A DNA stretch of 64,000 bases from Martelella mediterranea DSM 17316 (lineage in GTDB: Bacteria; Pseudomonadota; Alphaproteobacteria; Rhizobiales; Rhizobiaceae), in contig NZ_CP020330.1 of assembly GCF_002043005.1 (NCBI RefSeq), forward strand, positions 434,001 to 498,000. Reading direction: 5' to 3'. Under the pieces are notes generated by a model. The model ran no database searches and was not told the origin of the DNA. It saw nothing but the letters and a program-made list of their open reading frames with translations. Of the stretch, positions 1 to 8,696 are shown in pieces. Position numbers and translations under genes: made by a program. Numbering within the stretch: position 1 is the stretch's first letter; each line of letters opens with the position of its first letter.

Positions 1-1304
1 ACATCGATCCCCCGCGTGGGCTCATCCAGGATGATGACCTTCGGCCGTGTGGCCAGCCATTTCGCCAGCACGATCTTTTGCTGGTTGCCGCCCGAGAGTT
101 CTGCTACGGGCCGGTCGAGCCGGCGGGCCTTGATCGCCAGGTTTTCGCGCGCGTCGACCGCCAGAGCGAGCTCGGCCCGCCGGTCGACAAAACCGCGTCG
201 CGACAATGCGGCAAGGTTCGGCATCGCGATATTCCCGGCGATCGTAAAGTCGAGAAACAGGCCTTCCGACTTGCGGTCCTCCGGCACGAGACAGATACCG
301 GCCCTGATCGCGTCCGGCACCGAGCCGGGCGTGACCGGCTCTCGCTCGACGGTCACCGTCCCCGCTTCGATCGGATCGATGCCGAAGATGGCGCGGGCAA
401 GCTCCGTGCGCCCCGCGCCCACAAGCCCCGCAAGCCCGAGGATTTCCCCGCCGCGCAACGCAAGATCGATGCTTTCATGCGGATAGGCGGCGGTGCGCAG
501 GCCCCGCGCCTCCAGCACGATGGGCCCGCGCCTGTCGTCGGGCTGTTCGTAGAATTCCGAGACCGGACGGCCAATCATCAAGTGCAACATGGCATCCTTG
601 CGAATATCGGCGCCGACGAGGTCGCCGGCATTCCTGCCATCGCGCAGACCGACGACCCGGTTGGCGACCTGCTCTATCTCGCCAAGACGATGGGTAATGA
701 ACAGGACGGCAACGCCCTGGTCGCGCAGAAGCCGGATGACGTCCAGCAGGCGCTGCGTCTCCGAAACGGTCAGGCTCGATGTCGGCTCGTCCAGGATCAG
801 CAGGCGCACATTGGTCGAAAGCGCCCGCGCGATTTCCAGCAATTGCTGTTCGGCAAGCGAAAGCTCCGCGACCGGATCCGACGGGCCGAAGCGCGTGCCG
901 AGCAGGGCGAGCAACGGTCGGACGCGATCTTCCATCGCCGCGCGGTCGATGAAGCCGAACAGGCCCTTGCGCATTTCCCGACCCAGCATCACGTTGCCGG
1001 TCACATCGAGATTTGAGAACGGGTTCAGCTCCTGATGCACTAAGGCTATGCCATGCGAAAGCGCGCGGGCGGGCGTCAGGCTTTCCATGCGGAGGCCGTC
1101 AATGACGATTGCGCCGTTGTCCGGCCGGATCGCGCCGCCGAGCACCTTCATCAGCGTGGACTTGCCGGCGCCGTTCTCGCCGATCAGGCCGACCACCTCG
1201 CCGCCGGCGATCTCCAGCGAAACGTCGTTGAGGGCAATGGCGCTGGAATAGACCTTGGTGATGCCGCTCAACGTCAGGGAAATGGGAGTGCCGATCCGTG
1301 CCAT
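1..1304 (-). CDS. Sugar ABC transporter ATPase, double domain (RbsA/MglA type), partial at left edge
   Basis: Leftward gene running off the window; 434 residues visible from ATG at 1304. It would energise import of a monosaccharide at the inner membrane. First ABC domain has Walker A GENGAGKST at residues 42-50, Q91, an RbsA-like degenerate signature LSLAEQQ near 148, and Walker B LLILDEPTS near 168. The second domain lacks a visible canonical Walker A, as is usual in this family, but has LSGGNQQK and VIILDEPTRGID just before the edge. It lies 97 nt downstream of a periplasmic binding protein gene, separated by a hairpin. The matching permease is probably beyond the edge. Substrate cannot be told from sequence. 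Confidence 0.93.
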   Translation of the reverse strand, partial: MARIGTPISLTLSGITKVYSSAIALNDVSLEIAGGEVVGLIGENGAGKSTLMKVLGGAIRPDNGAIVIDGLRMESLTPARALSHGIALVHQELNPFSNLDVTGNVMLGREMRKGLFGFIDRAAMEDRVRPLLALLGTRFGPSDPVAELSLAEQQLLEIARALSTNVRLLILDEPTSSLTVSETQRLLDVIRLLRDQGVAVLFITHRLGEIEQVANRVVGLRDGRNAGDLVGADIRKDAMLHLMIGRPVSEFYEQPDDRRGPIVLEARGLRTAAYPHESIDLALRGGEILGLAGLVGAGRTELARAIFGIDPIEAGTVTVEREPVTPGSVPDAIRAGICLVPEDRKSEGLFLDFTIAGNIAMPNLAALSRRGFVDRRAELALAVDARENLAIKARRLDRPVAELSGGNQQKIVLAKWLATRPKVIILDEPTRGID

Positions 1305-1329
1305 CGCTTCCTCAACTGCGTCCGATTGA

Positions 1330-1357
1330 CCCGTGCGGACGACGATGTCCGCACGGG
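1330..1357. other. Intercistronic hairpin between binding protein and ATPase genes
   Basis: Perfect 11-bp inverted repeat, arms CCCGTGCGGAC (1330-1340) and GTCCGCACGGG (1347-1357), with a 6-nt loop. It lies between the stop of the binding protein gene (1402) and the start of the ATPase gene (1304). No T-run follows on the transcribed strand, so it is more likely a 3' mRNA stabiliser or attenuator, of the sort that raises binding-protein expression, than a full terminator. Confidence 0.7.
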
Positions 1358-1401
1358 CGGGAAATGCCTGTGGCGACAGGAGGGACGCCGCATTTCCCGT
1401 G

Positions 1402-2349
1402 CTAGCCGTTGATGCGCTTCTTGAGCTCGGCCTCGAAGGCATCGACATTGTCCTGGTCGATGATCTTGGTCGGCACGATGATCAGCCCGTCCGCCGGGAT
1501 TTCCGATCGGTCGCCCTCCAGATAGGACGCCATCAGCTTCATGCCCTGATAGCCCCATTGGTAGGGGTCCTGCACGACGGTGCCCGCAAACGAGCCTTCG
1601 CGAACGGCGCCAAGCGTGATCGGGTCCTCGTCGAAGGCGACGACGGTGATGTCGCCCAACTTGCCCGCCGCCTGCAAAGCCTCGTAGATCTTGGGCGGAT
1701 TATAGGAATAAAAACCCACCATGCAGTTGATATCCGGGCTTGCGGCCAGCACGTCATCGACATTGGAGCGGGCGCGGGCGAAATCGACATCGTCGCCGCG
1801 TACATCCACCAGTTCTATGCCCTTGCCTTCGACCGCCTGGCGGAAGCCCGCGATGCGTTCCTTGGCATTGTCCGCGCCGAGAAAGCCGACAAAGCCCATG
1901 CACTTGCCGCCATCCGGCATCGCGCCGACCGCGATTTCACCGGCTTGCACGCCGGCTGCGGTGTTCGACGAGCCGAGATAGGCGATCCGGTCGGACTGCG
2001 GCGCGTCGCTGTCGGTGGTGAACAGCGGCACCTGCGCGGCGATCCGGTTGAAGGCGTCGATCGAGTTCTTCGGATCGGCCGACGAGATCATGATGGCATC
2101 CGTGCCGGCGGCGACCAGATCGTCCATCAGCGCGTTCTGCAGGGCGGCGGTGCCCTGCGCCGGATAGCGGAACTGCAGCTCGTAGCCCGGAAGCTCGGCC
2201 TGCGCCGCGTTGACACCGGCCTCGGCCAGTTTCCAGAAGTCCGATGCGGCATTGACGACAAACGCCAGTTGCGGTTTGTCGTCGGCCATTGCGGTTGTTG
2301 TGGTTACAGCGAAGCCCGCTGCAGCCAGGAGTATGGATGTCTTGTTCAT
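1402..2349 (-). CDS. Periplasmic sugar-binding protein (RbsB family)
   Basis: A 315-residue secreted solute-binding protein of the ribose/galactose-binding (Peripla_BP_4) type. A Sec signal peptide covers about residues 1-22, ending TAMA before DDKPQ. The mature part has the two-lobed family pattern: LAFVVNAASDFWK at the N-terminus, a stretch around SSADPKNS, and a late VVAFDEDP region. It is second of two consecutive binding protein genes on this strand, followed by the double-domain ATPase, and is therefore the most likely partner of that ATPase. The gap to the upstream binding protein gene is about 150 nt. The sugar is unknown. Confidence 0.92.
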   Translation of the reverse strand: MNKTSILLAAAGFAVTTTTAMADDKPQLAFVVNAASDFWKLAEAGVNAAQAELPGYELQFRYPAQGTAALQNALMDDLVAAGTDAIMISSADPKNSIDAFNRIAAQVPLFTTDSDAPQSDRIAYLGSSNTAAGVQAGEIAVGAMPDGGKCMGFVGFLGADNAKERIAGFRQAVEGKGIELVDVRGDDVDFARARSNVDDVLAASPDINCMVGFYSYNPPKIYEALQAAGKLGDITVVAFDEDPITLGAVREGSFAGTVVQDPYQWGYQGMKLMASYLEGDRSEIPADGLIIVPTKIIDQDNVDAFEAELKKRING

Positions 2350-2497
2350 GATGTCCTCCCGCGACCCTCTCCTCCAGGATCGCTCTTACCAGGTTGAAAA
2401 TCGCGCACGGCAACGCCGCAACGGGCCTTGCCCGACGCCGTGGCATGCGACGGTGCGGACGGGCGACCGCGTGAAGAGCAAGCCGCCCGCCGGGGTC

Positions 2498-3490
2498 TCA
2501 GTTGTTCTCGCAGAAGCCGGGTTCGTCCGCGGTGCAGACGTCGAGCCCGGTGAACAGCGGATCGTCGACCTTTTCGCCATTGATCAGCTGGATCATGACG
2601 TCGGGCGCGCGATAGCCCATCTCGAAGGGACGCTGGCCGACCTGCACATGGCTGCGGCCCTCGCGGAAGGCCTTGGTCTGCGGCGGCAAAGTGTCGCCGG
2701 CGATGATGATCAGGTCCTTGGATTTCAGCCTGTCCATCACCTGATCCGTCACCTGGGTATAGGCCTGCGGGGCGAACTGCGCCCAGCCGCCGATCAGGAT
2801 GAAGGCGTCGAGATCCGGATTGGCGGTGAACACGTCCGACATCTGCTGGTTGGCGAGATCGGCCTGGTCATTTGTGAAGACCGGGCAACCCTCGATCTCC
2901 GTCCAGCCGTTCTGCCCGGTGAGCCGGTCGACATTCTTCTCGCCCGCGATCGTGTCGCGGAAGCCCTGGGCGCGGGCATTGATATTGTCGGCGGCGACAT
3001 TGCCGAGCTGGAGGCAGACCGTGCCGCCGTCAGCGCGGAGCTTTTTGGCCTCTTCCGCCATCTTGGCGCCCATCAGGTAGTTGTCCGTGCCGAGATAGGT
3101 CTTGCGCAGATCGCGATCCTGCTCAAGGAAATCGGCGTCGATGGTCATGACCGGAACGTCCGGCGCGATCTCGCGAATGCGGTTTGCCATGGCCGGCGCG
3201 TTTGATGGCGAAATCGCGATCGCCGCAACGCCGCGGGTCAAGAGATCATCGACGATCTGCACCTCGCCGGCTTCGTCGGAGGACGAGGCGGGCCCGGTGT
3301 AGAGGCACTCGTATTCGCTGTCCTTGTTTTCCGAAAGCCACTTCTTGCAGCCGAGATTGATCTGCTCGAAGAACGGGTTGTCGAGCCCCTTGACCACGAT
3401 CGCCAGCGTCTTCTTGTCCTGAGCCCCCGCCTGACCGGCAAGAAGCATCGCCGCCGACAGGGCGGTTATAGCCAGATACTTGATTTTCAT
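2498..3490 (-). CDS. Periplasmic sugar-binding protein (RbsB family), first of two
   Basis: A 330-residue exported binding protein of the Peripla_BP_4 family. The start is ATG at 3490, preceded by a strong GAGGAG ribosome site; the frame stays open further upstream, but that would bury the signal peptide. The signal peptide runs to about residue 23 (GQAGA/QDKK). The mature sequence begins TLAIVVKGLDNPFFEQ, the family's usual first strand and sugar-stacking region. It contains several cysteines (for example KADEPGFC-like C-terminal end) that are unusual for this family and may form disulfides. It follows the SDR gene by 44 nt and precedes a second binding protein gene. It may serve the rightward ATPase/permease pair (4672-6414). 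Confidence 0.92.
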   Translation of the reverse strand: MKIKYLAITALSAAMLLAGQAGAQDKKTLAIVVKGLDNPFFEQINLGCKKWLSENKDSEYECLYTGPASSSDEAGEVQIVDDLLTRGVAAIAISPSNAPAMANRIREIAPDVPVMTIDADFLEQDRDLRKTYLGTDNYLMGAKMAEEAKKLRADGGTVCLQLGNVAADNINARAQGFRDTIAGEKNVDRLTGQNGWTEIEGCPVFTNDQADLANQQMSDVFTANPDLDAFILIGGWAQFAPQAYTQVTDQVMDRLKSKDLIIIAGDTLPPQTKAFREGRSHVQVGQRPFEMGYRAPDVMIQLINGEKVDDPLFTGLDVCTADEPGFCENN

Positions 3491-3534
3491 TGCATTTCTC
3501 CTCCTCTTTGCAATCGCCGGCAAAGGCTCCTTCC

Positions 3535-4515
3535 TCAGCCGGGATACCAGACAATGCGCGGGTCGTTTTCGCCGCGCCTGTAGTTCCATGCACGTTCAAC
3601 GAGTTCCTCGAGGCCGACCGACGGCTTCCAGCCCAGCACCTTGCGGGCCTTGGCATTGTCCAGCCAGTTGCTGTGAAACGGCGTCGCTATCTCGGCCCGG
3701 TCCCTGCCGTTGGTCTCCATCAGCGCGGCGACCGCGCCGTAATCGACCGGTTCGTCCATCGCGATATTGAAGAGCTCGCCATGGGCGGCAGGGTTGTCGA
3801 TCGAAAGCAGGATCGCGCGCACCAGATCCTCGACATGAATGAAGTTGCGCTTCAGAAACCCGCCTTCGGAGTCGCGCATGGCGGGAAAGACGTCGCTGTT
3901 GCGCATTTTCGCAAGATCATCCGCCTCGACCAGCGTTTCCCAGGGCGGCCCGCCGAACTGGGTGTCGTCAAGGGCGAAGGCATATCTGAAATCGTCCTTT
4001 TCCATGATCCACGGCGCCCGCAGGATCGTGTAGCCGAGGTCATACTGGATGCCGAACTGTTCCAGCATCACCTCTTCCATCACCTTGGTCAGCGCATAGA
4101 CGCCCGGATAGGCGCGGCGCGGCGCGGCTTCGGTGATCGGCGCGGCGTAGCCCTGAAAGATATGGCCGACGACGCAATCGCCGCTGAGCAGCAGGAACTG
4201 GCGGCCTGCATCAGACCGGCGGAACCGGTCGAGCAGCAGGTAAAGCCCCTTCAACGCGACATCGATTGCGAGATCGGGCGATTCCTTCACCGCGGCCAGA
4301 TGAACAACATGGCTGACGCCGTCCAGCGCCCGCGCGACCACCTGTTCGTCGGCCATCGAGCCGCGGATCACGGTGACCCGGCGATCGTCGGTTTCGATGG
4401 CGCGGTTGTTGCAAAGCGCGACCACCTCGAAATCCGAAAAACGCCGCTCGGCCAGAAAGGCGGGCAAGAACGCCTGTCCCACTTTCCCGGCCGCACCGGT
4501 CACCAGCAGCTTCAT
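3535..4515 (-). CDS. NAD(P)-dependent epimerase/dehydratase (extended SDR)
   Basis: A 326-residue extended short-chain dehydrogenase. The nucleotide-binding motif GAAGKVG is at residues 7-13, the acidic/basic region near 30-47, the active-site Ser at about 111 and the YxxxK pair at Y140/K144. Such enzymes epimerise, dehydrate or oxidise sugars and sugar nucleotides using bound NAD(P). ATG at 4515 is chosen because GAGGGGG lies 6 nt upstream; an in-frame TTG 6 nt earlier would overlap that site. It is the first gene of the leftward operon and faces the ATPase gene at 4672 across an AT-rich control region. It probably acts on the imported sugar (inference); uronate dehydrogenase-like or epimerase activity are both possible. 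Confidence 0.88.
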   Translation of the reverse strand: MKLLVTGAAGKVGQAFLPAFLAERRFSDFEVVALCNNRAIETDDRRVTVIRGSMADEQVVARALDGVSHVVHLAAVKESPDLAIDVALKGLYLLLDRFRRSDAGRQFLLLSGDCVVGHIFQGYAAPITEAAPRRAYPGVYALTKVMEEVMLEQFGIQYDLGYTILRAPWIMEKDDFRYAFALDDTQFGGPPWETLVEADDLAKMRNSDVFPAMRDSEGGFLKRNFIHVEDLVRAILLSIDNPAAHGELFNIAMDEPVDYGAVAALMETNGRDRAEIATPFHSNWLDNAKARKVLGWKPSVGLEELVERAWNYRRGENDPRIVWYPG

Positions 4516-4559
4516 CCGCAACCCCCTCGATATTTCCTTGTGTCGGTCGTGATAATTAT

Positions 4560-4599
4560 TTACTAATAATATTAAGTCAAGTTATTATTGATTTAGTAA
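4560..4599. promoter_or_regulatory. AT-rich inverted repeat in divergent sugar-operon control region
   Basis: In the 156-nt gap between the divergent operons the GC content drops sharply. An inverted repeat has outer arms TTACTAA (4560-4566) and TTAGTAA (4593-4599) and inner arms AATAAT (4565-4570) and ATTATT (4584-4589). It is a plausible operator for the LacI-type regulator encoded at 6427-7455, and the region must hold both promoters. No convincing -35/-10 pair was picked. Confidence 0.5.
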
Positions 4600-4671
4600 T
4601 GGCGCTGAAGGAGGCGGCCGGACAAGCGCTCGGCTTTTCCGGGTCGGCGCTGGACAAGAAGGAGGGGACCT

Positions 4672-5412
4672 GTGTCGAGACTTGTTTTGTCGGGAATATC
4701 GAAAAACTTCGGGGCCATTCAGGCCCTGTCATCAGTGTCGCTTTCCGTGGCGCCGGGCGAGGTGCTGGGCCTGATGGGCGATAACGGCGCGGGCAAGAGC
4801 ACGCTGGTGAAGATCATCGCCGGCAATTTCCCGCCCTCGGCGGGCGAGATCCGCATCGACGACAAGCCCGTGACCTTCCACCGGCCGCGCGATGCGCAGG
4901 AGGAAGGCATCGAGGTCGTCTATCAGGACCTGGCGCTTTGCGACAATCTGTCGGCCGCCTCGAATGTCTTTCTAGGTCGCGAGGCCATGCGCCGGGTCGG
5001 GCTCGTCAGATATCTGAACTATCGCCAGATGAACGAGACCGCGGCAGACCTCTTCCGGCAGCTCAAGTCCGAAACCCATCCGCGCGATCTCGTGCGAAAA
5101 ATGTCGGGCGGGCAGCGTCAGGCGGTCGCCATCGCGCGCACGCTGCTGTCGAAGCCGAAGATCGTGATGATGGACGAGCCGACGGCGGCGATCTCGGTCC
5201 GGCAGGTCAAGGAGGTGCTGGACCTGATCCTGCGCCTCAGGGATCAGGGCATCAGCGTCATCCTGATCAGCCACCGGATGCCGGATGTCTTCGGCGTCGC
5301 CGACAGGATCGCCGTTTTGCGGCGCGGCGAACTCGTCGCCAGCAAGCCTGCTTCAGGCTCTTCTCCCGAAGAAGTCACCGGTCTCATCACCGGCGCAATC
5401 GACGCGGCATAG
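4672..5412 (+). CDS. Sugar ABC transporter ATPase, single domain (FrcA-like)
   Basis: A 246-residue single-domain ABC ATPase of the carbohydrate-uptake type-2 group, half the length of RbsA and like FrcA of fructose importers in Sinorhizobium. Walker A GDNGAGKST is at residues 36-44, signature MSGGQRQ about 140, Walker B IVMMDEPTAA about 161. The D-loop reads AISV rather than ALDV, a departure common in this subgroup. GTG at 4672 is used, with AAGGAGG 8 nt upstream. The permease gene follows 12 nt after the stop. It would power import through the 329-residue permease, with one of the binding proteins encoded divergently. Confidence 0.93.
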   Translation: MSRLVLSGISKNFGAIQALSSVSLSVAPGEVLGLMGDNGAGKSTLVKIIAGNFPPSAGEIRIDDKPVTFHRPRDAQEEGIEVVYQDLALCDNLSAASNVFLGREAMRRVGLVRYLNYRQMNETAADLFRQLKSETHPRDLVRKMSGGQRQAVAIARTLLSKPKIVMMDEPTAAISVRQVKEVLDLILRLRDQGISVILISHRMPDVFGVADRIAVLRRGELVASKPASGSSPEEVTGLITGAIDAA

Positions 5413-5424
5413 AAAGGCGGACCG

Positions 5425-6414
5425 ATGACCACCATGGACCATGTGATATCAAGAAGTCAGCACCGCAACTGGGTATCGAAGCTCGCCACCCAGCAGCTTT
5501 TCTGGGTGTTCGTCGCCGCGATCGCGGCCTGCCTGGCGCTGAGCCTCATGACCGATACCTTCGCCAGCGAAAGAAACCTGTTCAACGTCGCCCGCAACTT
5601 CGCCTTTGTCGGCATCATCGCGATCGGCATGACGGTGGTGATCGCCTCGGGCGGGATCGATCTGTCGGTCGGCTCGAGCGTGGTTTTGAGCGCGATGGTG
5701 ATCAGCGTGCTGATGGCCGGCGGCATGTCGTTCTGGCTGGCCGCCCCGATGGCGATCGGCGCAGCACTTCTGGTGGGGCTCGTGAACGGCGTGCTGATCG
5801 CCTATGGCGGGATGCCGCCCTTCGTGATCACGCTCGGCACGCTTTCCGCCGCGCGCTCTCTCGCCATGGTGCTTTCCGACAACAAGATGATCTGGGAATT
5901 CGGGCCCGACCATGATCTCCTGCTATGGATCGGCGGCGGGTCGACGCTTGGCATTCCGCACCCGCTCTACGCGCTCGCATTGCTGACGGTCGTCATGTCG
6001 CTTGCGCTCAAATGGACGCGTTGGGGCCAGCATGTCTATGCGATCGGCAGCAATGAGAGCGCCGTGCGCCTGACCGGCATTCCGGTCAAGCGGCTCAAGG
6101 TCAGCATCTACATGTTCTCCGCCTTCACCGCGGGCGTGGCGGGTATCCTGATGGCCGGATGGCTCGGTAGCGTGACCACCAATCTCGGCCAGGCGCTGGA
6201 ACTGACCGTGATCGCCGCCGCGGTGATCGGCGGCGCCAATCTTGCCGGCGGCGAGGGCACGGCAATCGGCGCGGTCGTGGGCGCGCTGCTGATCGAGGTC
6301 ATTCGCAACTCGCTGATCCTCCTCGGCATCTCGACATTCTGGCAAGGAATGTTCATAGGTACATTCATAATTATTGCGGTGGCCTTCGACCGAATCAGGC
6401 ATTTCAGATCGTGA
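5425..6414 (+). CDS. Sugar ABC transporter permease (RbsC/FrcC family)
   Basis: A 329-residue inner-membrane permease of the BPD_transp_2 family with about 8-10 hydrophobic segments. It carries the family hallmarks GMTVVIASGGIDLSVGS near residue 70 and VIGGANLAGGEGT near 265. It sits between the single-domain ATPase and the LacI regulator and forms the channel of that importer, probably as a homodimer. The ATG at 5425 is preceded by AAAGGCGG. It is typical in length and shows no breaks. Confidence 0.94.
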   Translation: MTTMDHVISRSQHRNWVSKLATQQLFWVFVAAIAACLALSLMTDTFASERNLFNVARNFAFVGIIAIGMTVVIASGGIDLSVGSSVVLSAMVISVLMAGGMSFWLAAPMAIGAALLVGLVNGVLIAYGGMPPFVITLGTLSAARSLAMVLSDNKMIWEFGPDHDLLLWIGGGSTLGIPHPLYALALLTVVMSLALKWTRWGQHVYAIGSNESAVRLTGIPVKRLKVSIYMFSAFTAGVAGILMAGWLGSVTTNLGQALELTVIAAAVIGGANLAGGEGTAIGAVVGALLIEVIRNSLILLGISTFWQGMFIGTFIIIAVAFDRIRHFRS

Positions 6415-6426
6415 GGCCTGCAAGCG

Positions 6427-7455
6427 GTGACCGCGCCGATCGTCTTGGAGAATGCATTGAAACCGACAATGATGGATGTCGCCGCCCGCGCCGGCGTCTC
6501 CCAGGCCACCGTCTCCCTCATTCTCAACGGCAGTTCCGGCGCCCGCTTCAGCGAAGCGACGCGCAAAAGGGTGTTCGATGCCGCCGAGGCGCTCGGCTAT
6601 CGCCTGTCCAACAGGTCGGCAACCGCCGGCCACGCTGCCGCCAAGGTCATCGTCTTCCTCGTCGATGAGCTCACCACCGACCCCTGGATGGCGCTCGCCT
6701 TCGAGGGCGCGCGGGAAAAGGCGCTGGAGAGCGGGATCATCGTCACGCTTGGCGTGTTCCGCAAGGGCGAGGATCCGGATGATGGGGTATTGTCCATCTG
6801 CGAAAGCCAAACGCTGGTGGGCTATATCTTCGGCACGATCCTGACTCGCAAGGTCGACCCGCCCCAGGCGCTTCTCGATGCCCCTTCCGTGCTGGTCAAT
6901 TGCTACGACCAGCAGCGCCGCCTGCCCTCGATCGTGCCCGGCGACGTGGCTGGCGGACGCGCCGCGACGGAGCGGCTGATTGCCGGCGGGCGCAAGCGCA
7001 TCGCGCTGATCAACGGCCAGGAGGGGCTCGACAACCCGCGCGACCGGCTGCGCGGCTACAAGCAGGCGCTTGCCAGCAACGACCTCGCCTATGACCCCAA
7101 GCTCGTGCACTACGGCAATTGGGAGCCGTCCTCCGGCTATGAGAAGACCCACGAACTGATGAAGCTTCCCGACCCGCCCGACGGCATTTTCTGCGCCAAC
7201 GACCTGATGGCGATCGGTTGCCTTGAGGCGCTCAAGGAGCTCGGAAAATCCATCCCCGGTGATGTCGCCGTCGTCGGCTTCGACAATCGCGATATCGCCC
7301 AGTTCACCATGCCGCCGCTGACGACCTACCATCTCCCGATGTTCGAAATGGGCGCGATGGCCGTCGAATTGCTCGAGGACATGATGGGCGGACTGACCAG
7401 CGCGCATGATCAGCTCAAGGTCGAGTGCACCCTGATCGAGCGGGTCTCGGGCTAG
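6427..7455 (+). CDS. LacI-family transcriptional regulator
   Basis: Up to 342 residues. The N-terminal helix-turn-helix begins MMDVAARAGVSQATVSL (residues 15-31), followed by a periplasmic-binding-like effector domain (LINGQEGLDNPRDRLRGYKQAL; PDGIFCANDLMAIGCLEAL; VAVVGFDNRD). It starts 12 nt after the permease stop and so is probably co-transcribed. The start is uncertain: GTG at 6427 gives 342 residues, while TTG at 6457 has a better spaced GGAG. It likely represses the flanking sugar operons in the absence of the imported sugar. It converges on the LysR gene at 7513 with no clear terminator in the 57-nt gap. Confidence 0.92.
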   Translation: MTAPIVLENALKPTMMDVAARAGVSQATVSLILNGSSGARFSEATRKRVFDAAEALGYRLSNRSATAGHAAAKVIVFLVDELTTDPWMALAFEGAREKALESGIIVTLGVFRKGEDPDDGVLSICESQTLVGYIFGTILTRKVDPPQALLDAPSVLVNCYDQQRRLPSIVPGDVAGGRAATERLIAGGRKRIALINGQEGLDNPRDRLRGYKQALASNDLAYDPKLVHYGNWEPSSGYEKTHELMKLPDPPDGIFCANDLMAIGCLEALKELGKSIPGDVAVVGFDNRDIAQFTMPPLTTYHLPMFEMGAMAVELLEDMMGGLTSAHDQLKVECTLIERVSG

Positions 7456-7512
7456 AGCATCGGGCGTTCATCTGCGGCCCGTGCCCTTGTACTTCATGAC
7501 TGCCATCGAGTA

Positions 7513-8451
7513 TCATTCGGCCGTCTTGCCCGTGTAGGAATCCGCGAGCGGCGTTTCGATCTTGGAAATCACCTTGCGGATACATTCTTCGGCACGCGTC
7601 ACTGCTGTGTCGAGCGTGCTGTCCTTGCGGCGACCGAGCCTCAGTTCGTGGCTTGCAATGTCGCGGCCATGGATCGGAACATAGACGAGATAGCCCTCCT
7701 TCAGGTCTTCCTCGACATCGATGCGGCTGAGGAAAGTGATCGCCTCGCCGGTGCGCGCGATCGATTTCAGAAGCTCGATCGAGTTCGAGAGCACCGTCGT
7801 GCGCAATGGAAAACCGGCCACGGCAAAAGCCTCGGTGACGAGATGGTTGATGGTGACGGACTCATCCGGCAGGACGATCGGCCATTTCGCGATTTCGGCA
7901 AGCCGCAGATGCGGCCGGCTTGCGAGCGGATGTTCCCTGCTCACCACCACGCCAAGCCGGGTCGGAAATGCCAGGTTGGCGGTGATGCCCGTTCCGTTCG
8001 CCCAGGCATAGGCCAGCCCCAGATCGCATTCGCCATTGACGAGATCGCTTTCGACGCCGGCCTCGGTCTGACTACGCACGGTTATCGCGATGCCCGGATT
8101 CTCGGAACGGAACACGCGAAGGATCAGCGGAATGATGCCGGCGGCGAGGCCATGCATCGCCGAGATGCGGACCCGTGGGCCGTCCGCGCCGGCAAGCTCG
8201 CCAAGGCGTTTCTTCATTCGCTCGCTGTCGCGCAGCGTCTGGCGAATATGGGCGACGACCACCTCACCGGCGGCCGTCACCTTCATGCCTCCGGAATGGC
8301 GGATGAACAGCGGCGTTCCCATTTCCTCCTCGAGCTGGATGATCCGACGGTTGATCGAGGAGGCGGAAACATTGAGGACATCGGCCGCCGCGCGGATGGA
8401 ACCGCGACGCGCAACCTCGTCAATCTGTGCCAGAAGTGTCGAATGAAGCAT
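7513..8451 (-). CDS. LysR-family transcriptional regulator
   Basis: A 312-residue LysR-type regulator if ATG at 8451 is used. A winged HTH occupies residues 1-60 (IDEVARRGSIRAAADVLNVS, SINRRIIQLEEEMGTPLF), followed by a two-lobe effector-binding domain (RVRISAMHGLAAGIIPLIL; CDLGLAYAW). The open frame extends to a GTG at 8511, but that would place a dyad-rich control region inside the gene, so the ATG is preferred although its ribosome site is weak. The gene is divergent from the TRAP transporter and ureidoglycine aminohydrolase genes, which it probably controls in response to the transported compound. Confidence 0.9.
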   Translation of the reverse strand: MLHSTLLAQIDEVARRGSIRAAADVLNVSASSINRRIIQLEEEMGTPLFIRHSGGMKVTAAGEVVVAHIRQTLRDSERMKKRLGELAGADGPRVRISAMHGLAAGIIPLILRVFRSENPGIAITVRSQTEAGVESDLVNGECDLGLAYAWANGTGITANLAFPTRLGVVVSREHPLASRPHLRLAEIAKWPIVLPDESVTINHLVTEAFAVAGFPLRTTVLSNSIELLKSIARTGEAITFLSRIDVEEDLKEGYLVYVPIHGRDIASHELRLGRRKDSTLDTAVTRAEECIRKVISKIETPLADSYTGKTAE

Positions 8452-8487
8452 AAGCTGATGTTTTTCAGTAGGTTGTTGCGTATGGAG

Positions 8488-8523
8488 TGTGAGCGTACGC
8501 TTTTTGTGCACGCTGGTCTCACA
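8488..8523. promoter_or_regulatory. Candidate LysR binding region in lysR/TRAP intergenic space
   Basis: Between the LysR start (8451) and the DctQ start (8697) lie an inverted repeat TGTGAG (8488-8493) / CTCACA (8518-8523) and, overlapping its left arm, a perfect 10-bp palindrome AGCGTACGCT (8492-8501). LysR regulators usually bind dyads in their own divergent promoter region, so this is the best candidate site. Assignment is inferred from position and symmetry. Confidence 0.45.
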
Positions 8524-8696
8524 AAAAAACGCTCGCCTCGCAGGAAACTTCGCCGTTAAGTTTCAATTCAGATCCCGGCTGTCCGAACGGTCGGATAAAG
8601 GGGAATTGCAAGCCATCGCCGAACGCGCATGGAACCGGGGCAATGCATTGCCCGGACCGAAAGAGCTGCGCGGCTTCGGCGAAAGGAGAACCGGAT

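Noticed and set aside
5923..7407. 494-codon antisense frame over the permease and LacI genes
   Set aside because: Low-complexity reverse-frame translation; both sense genes are well supported.
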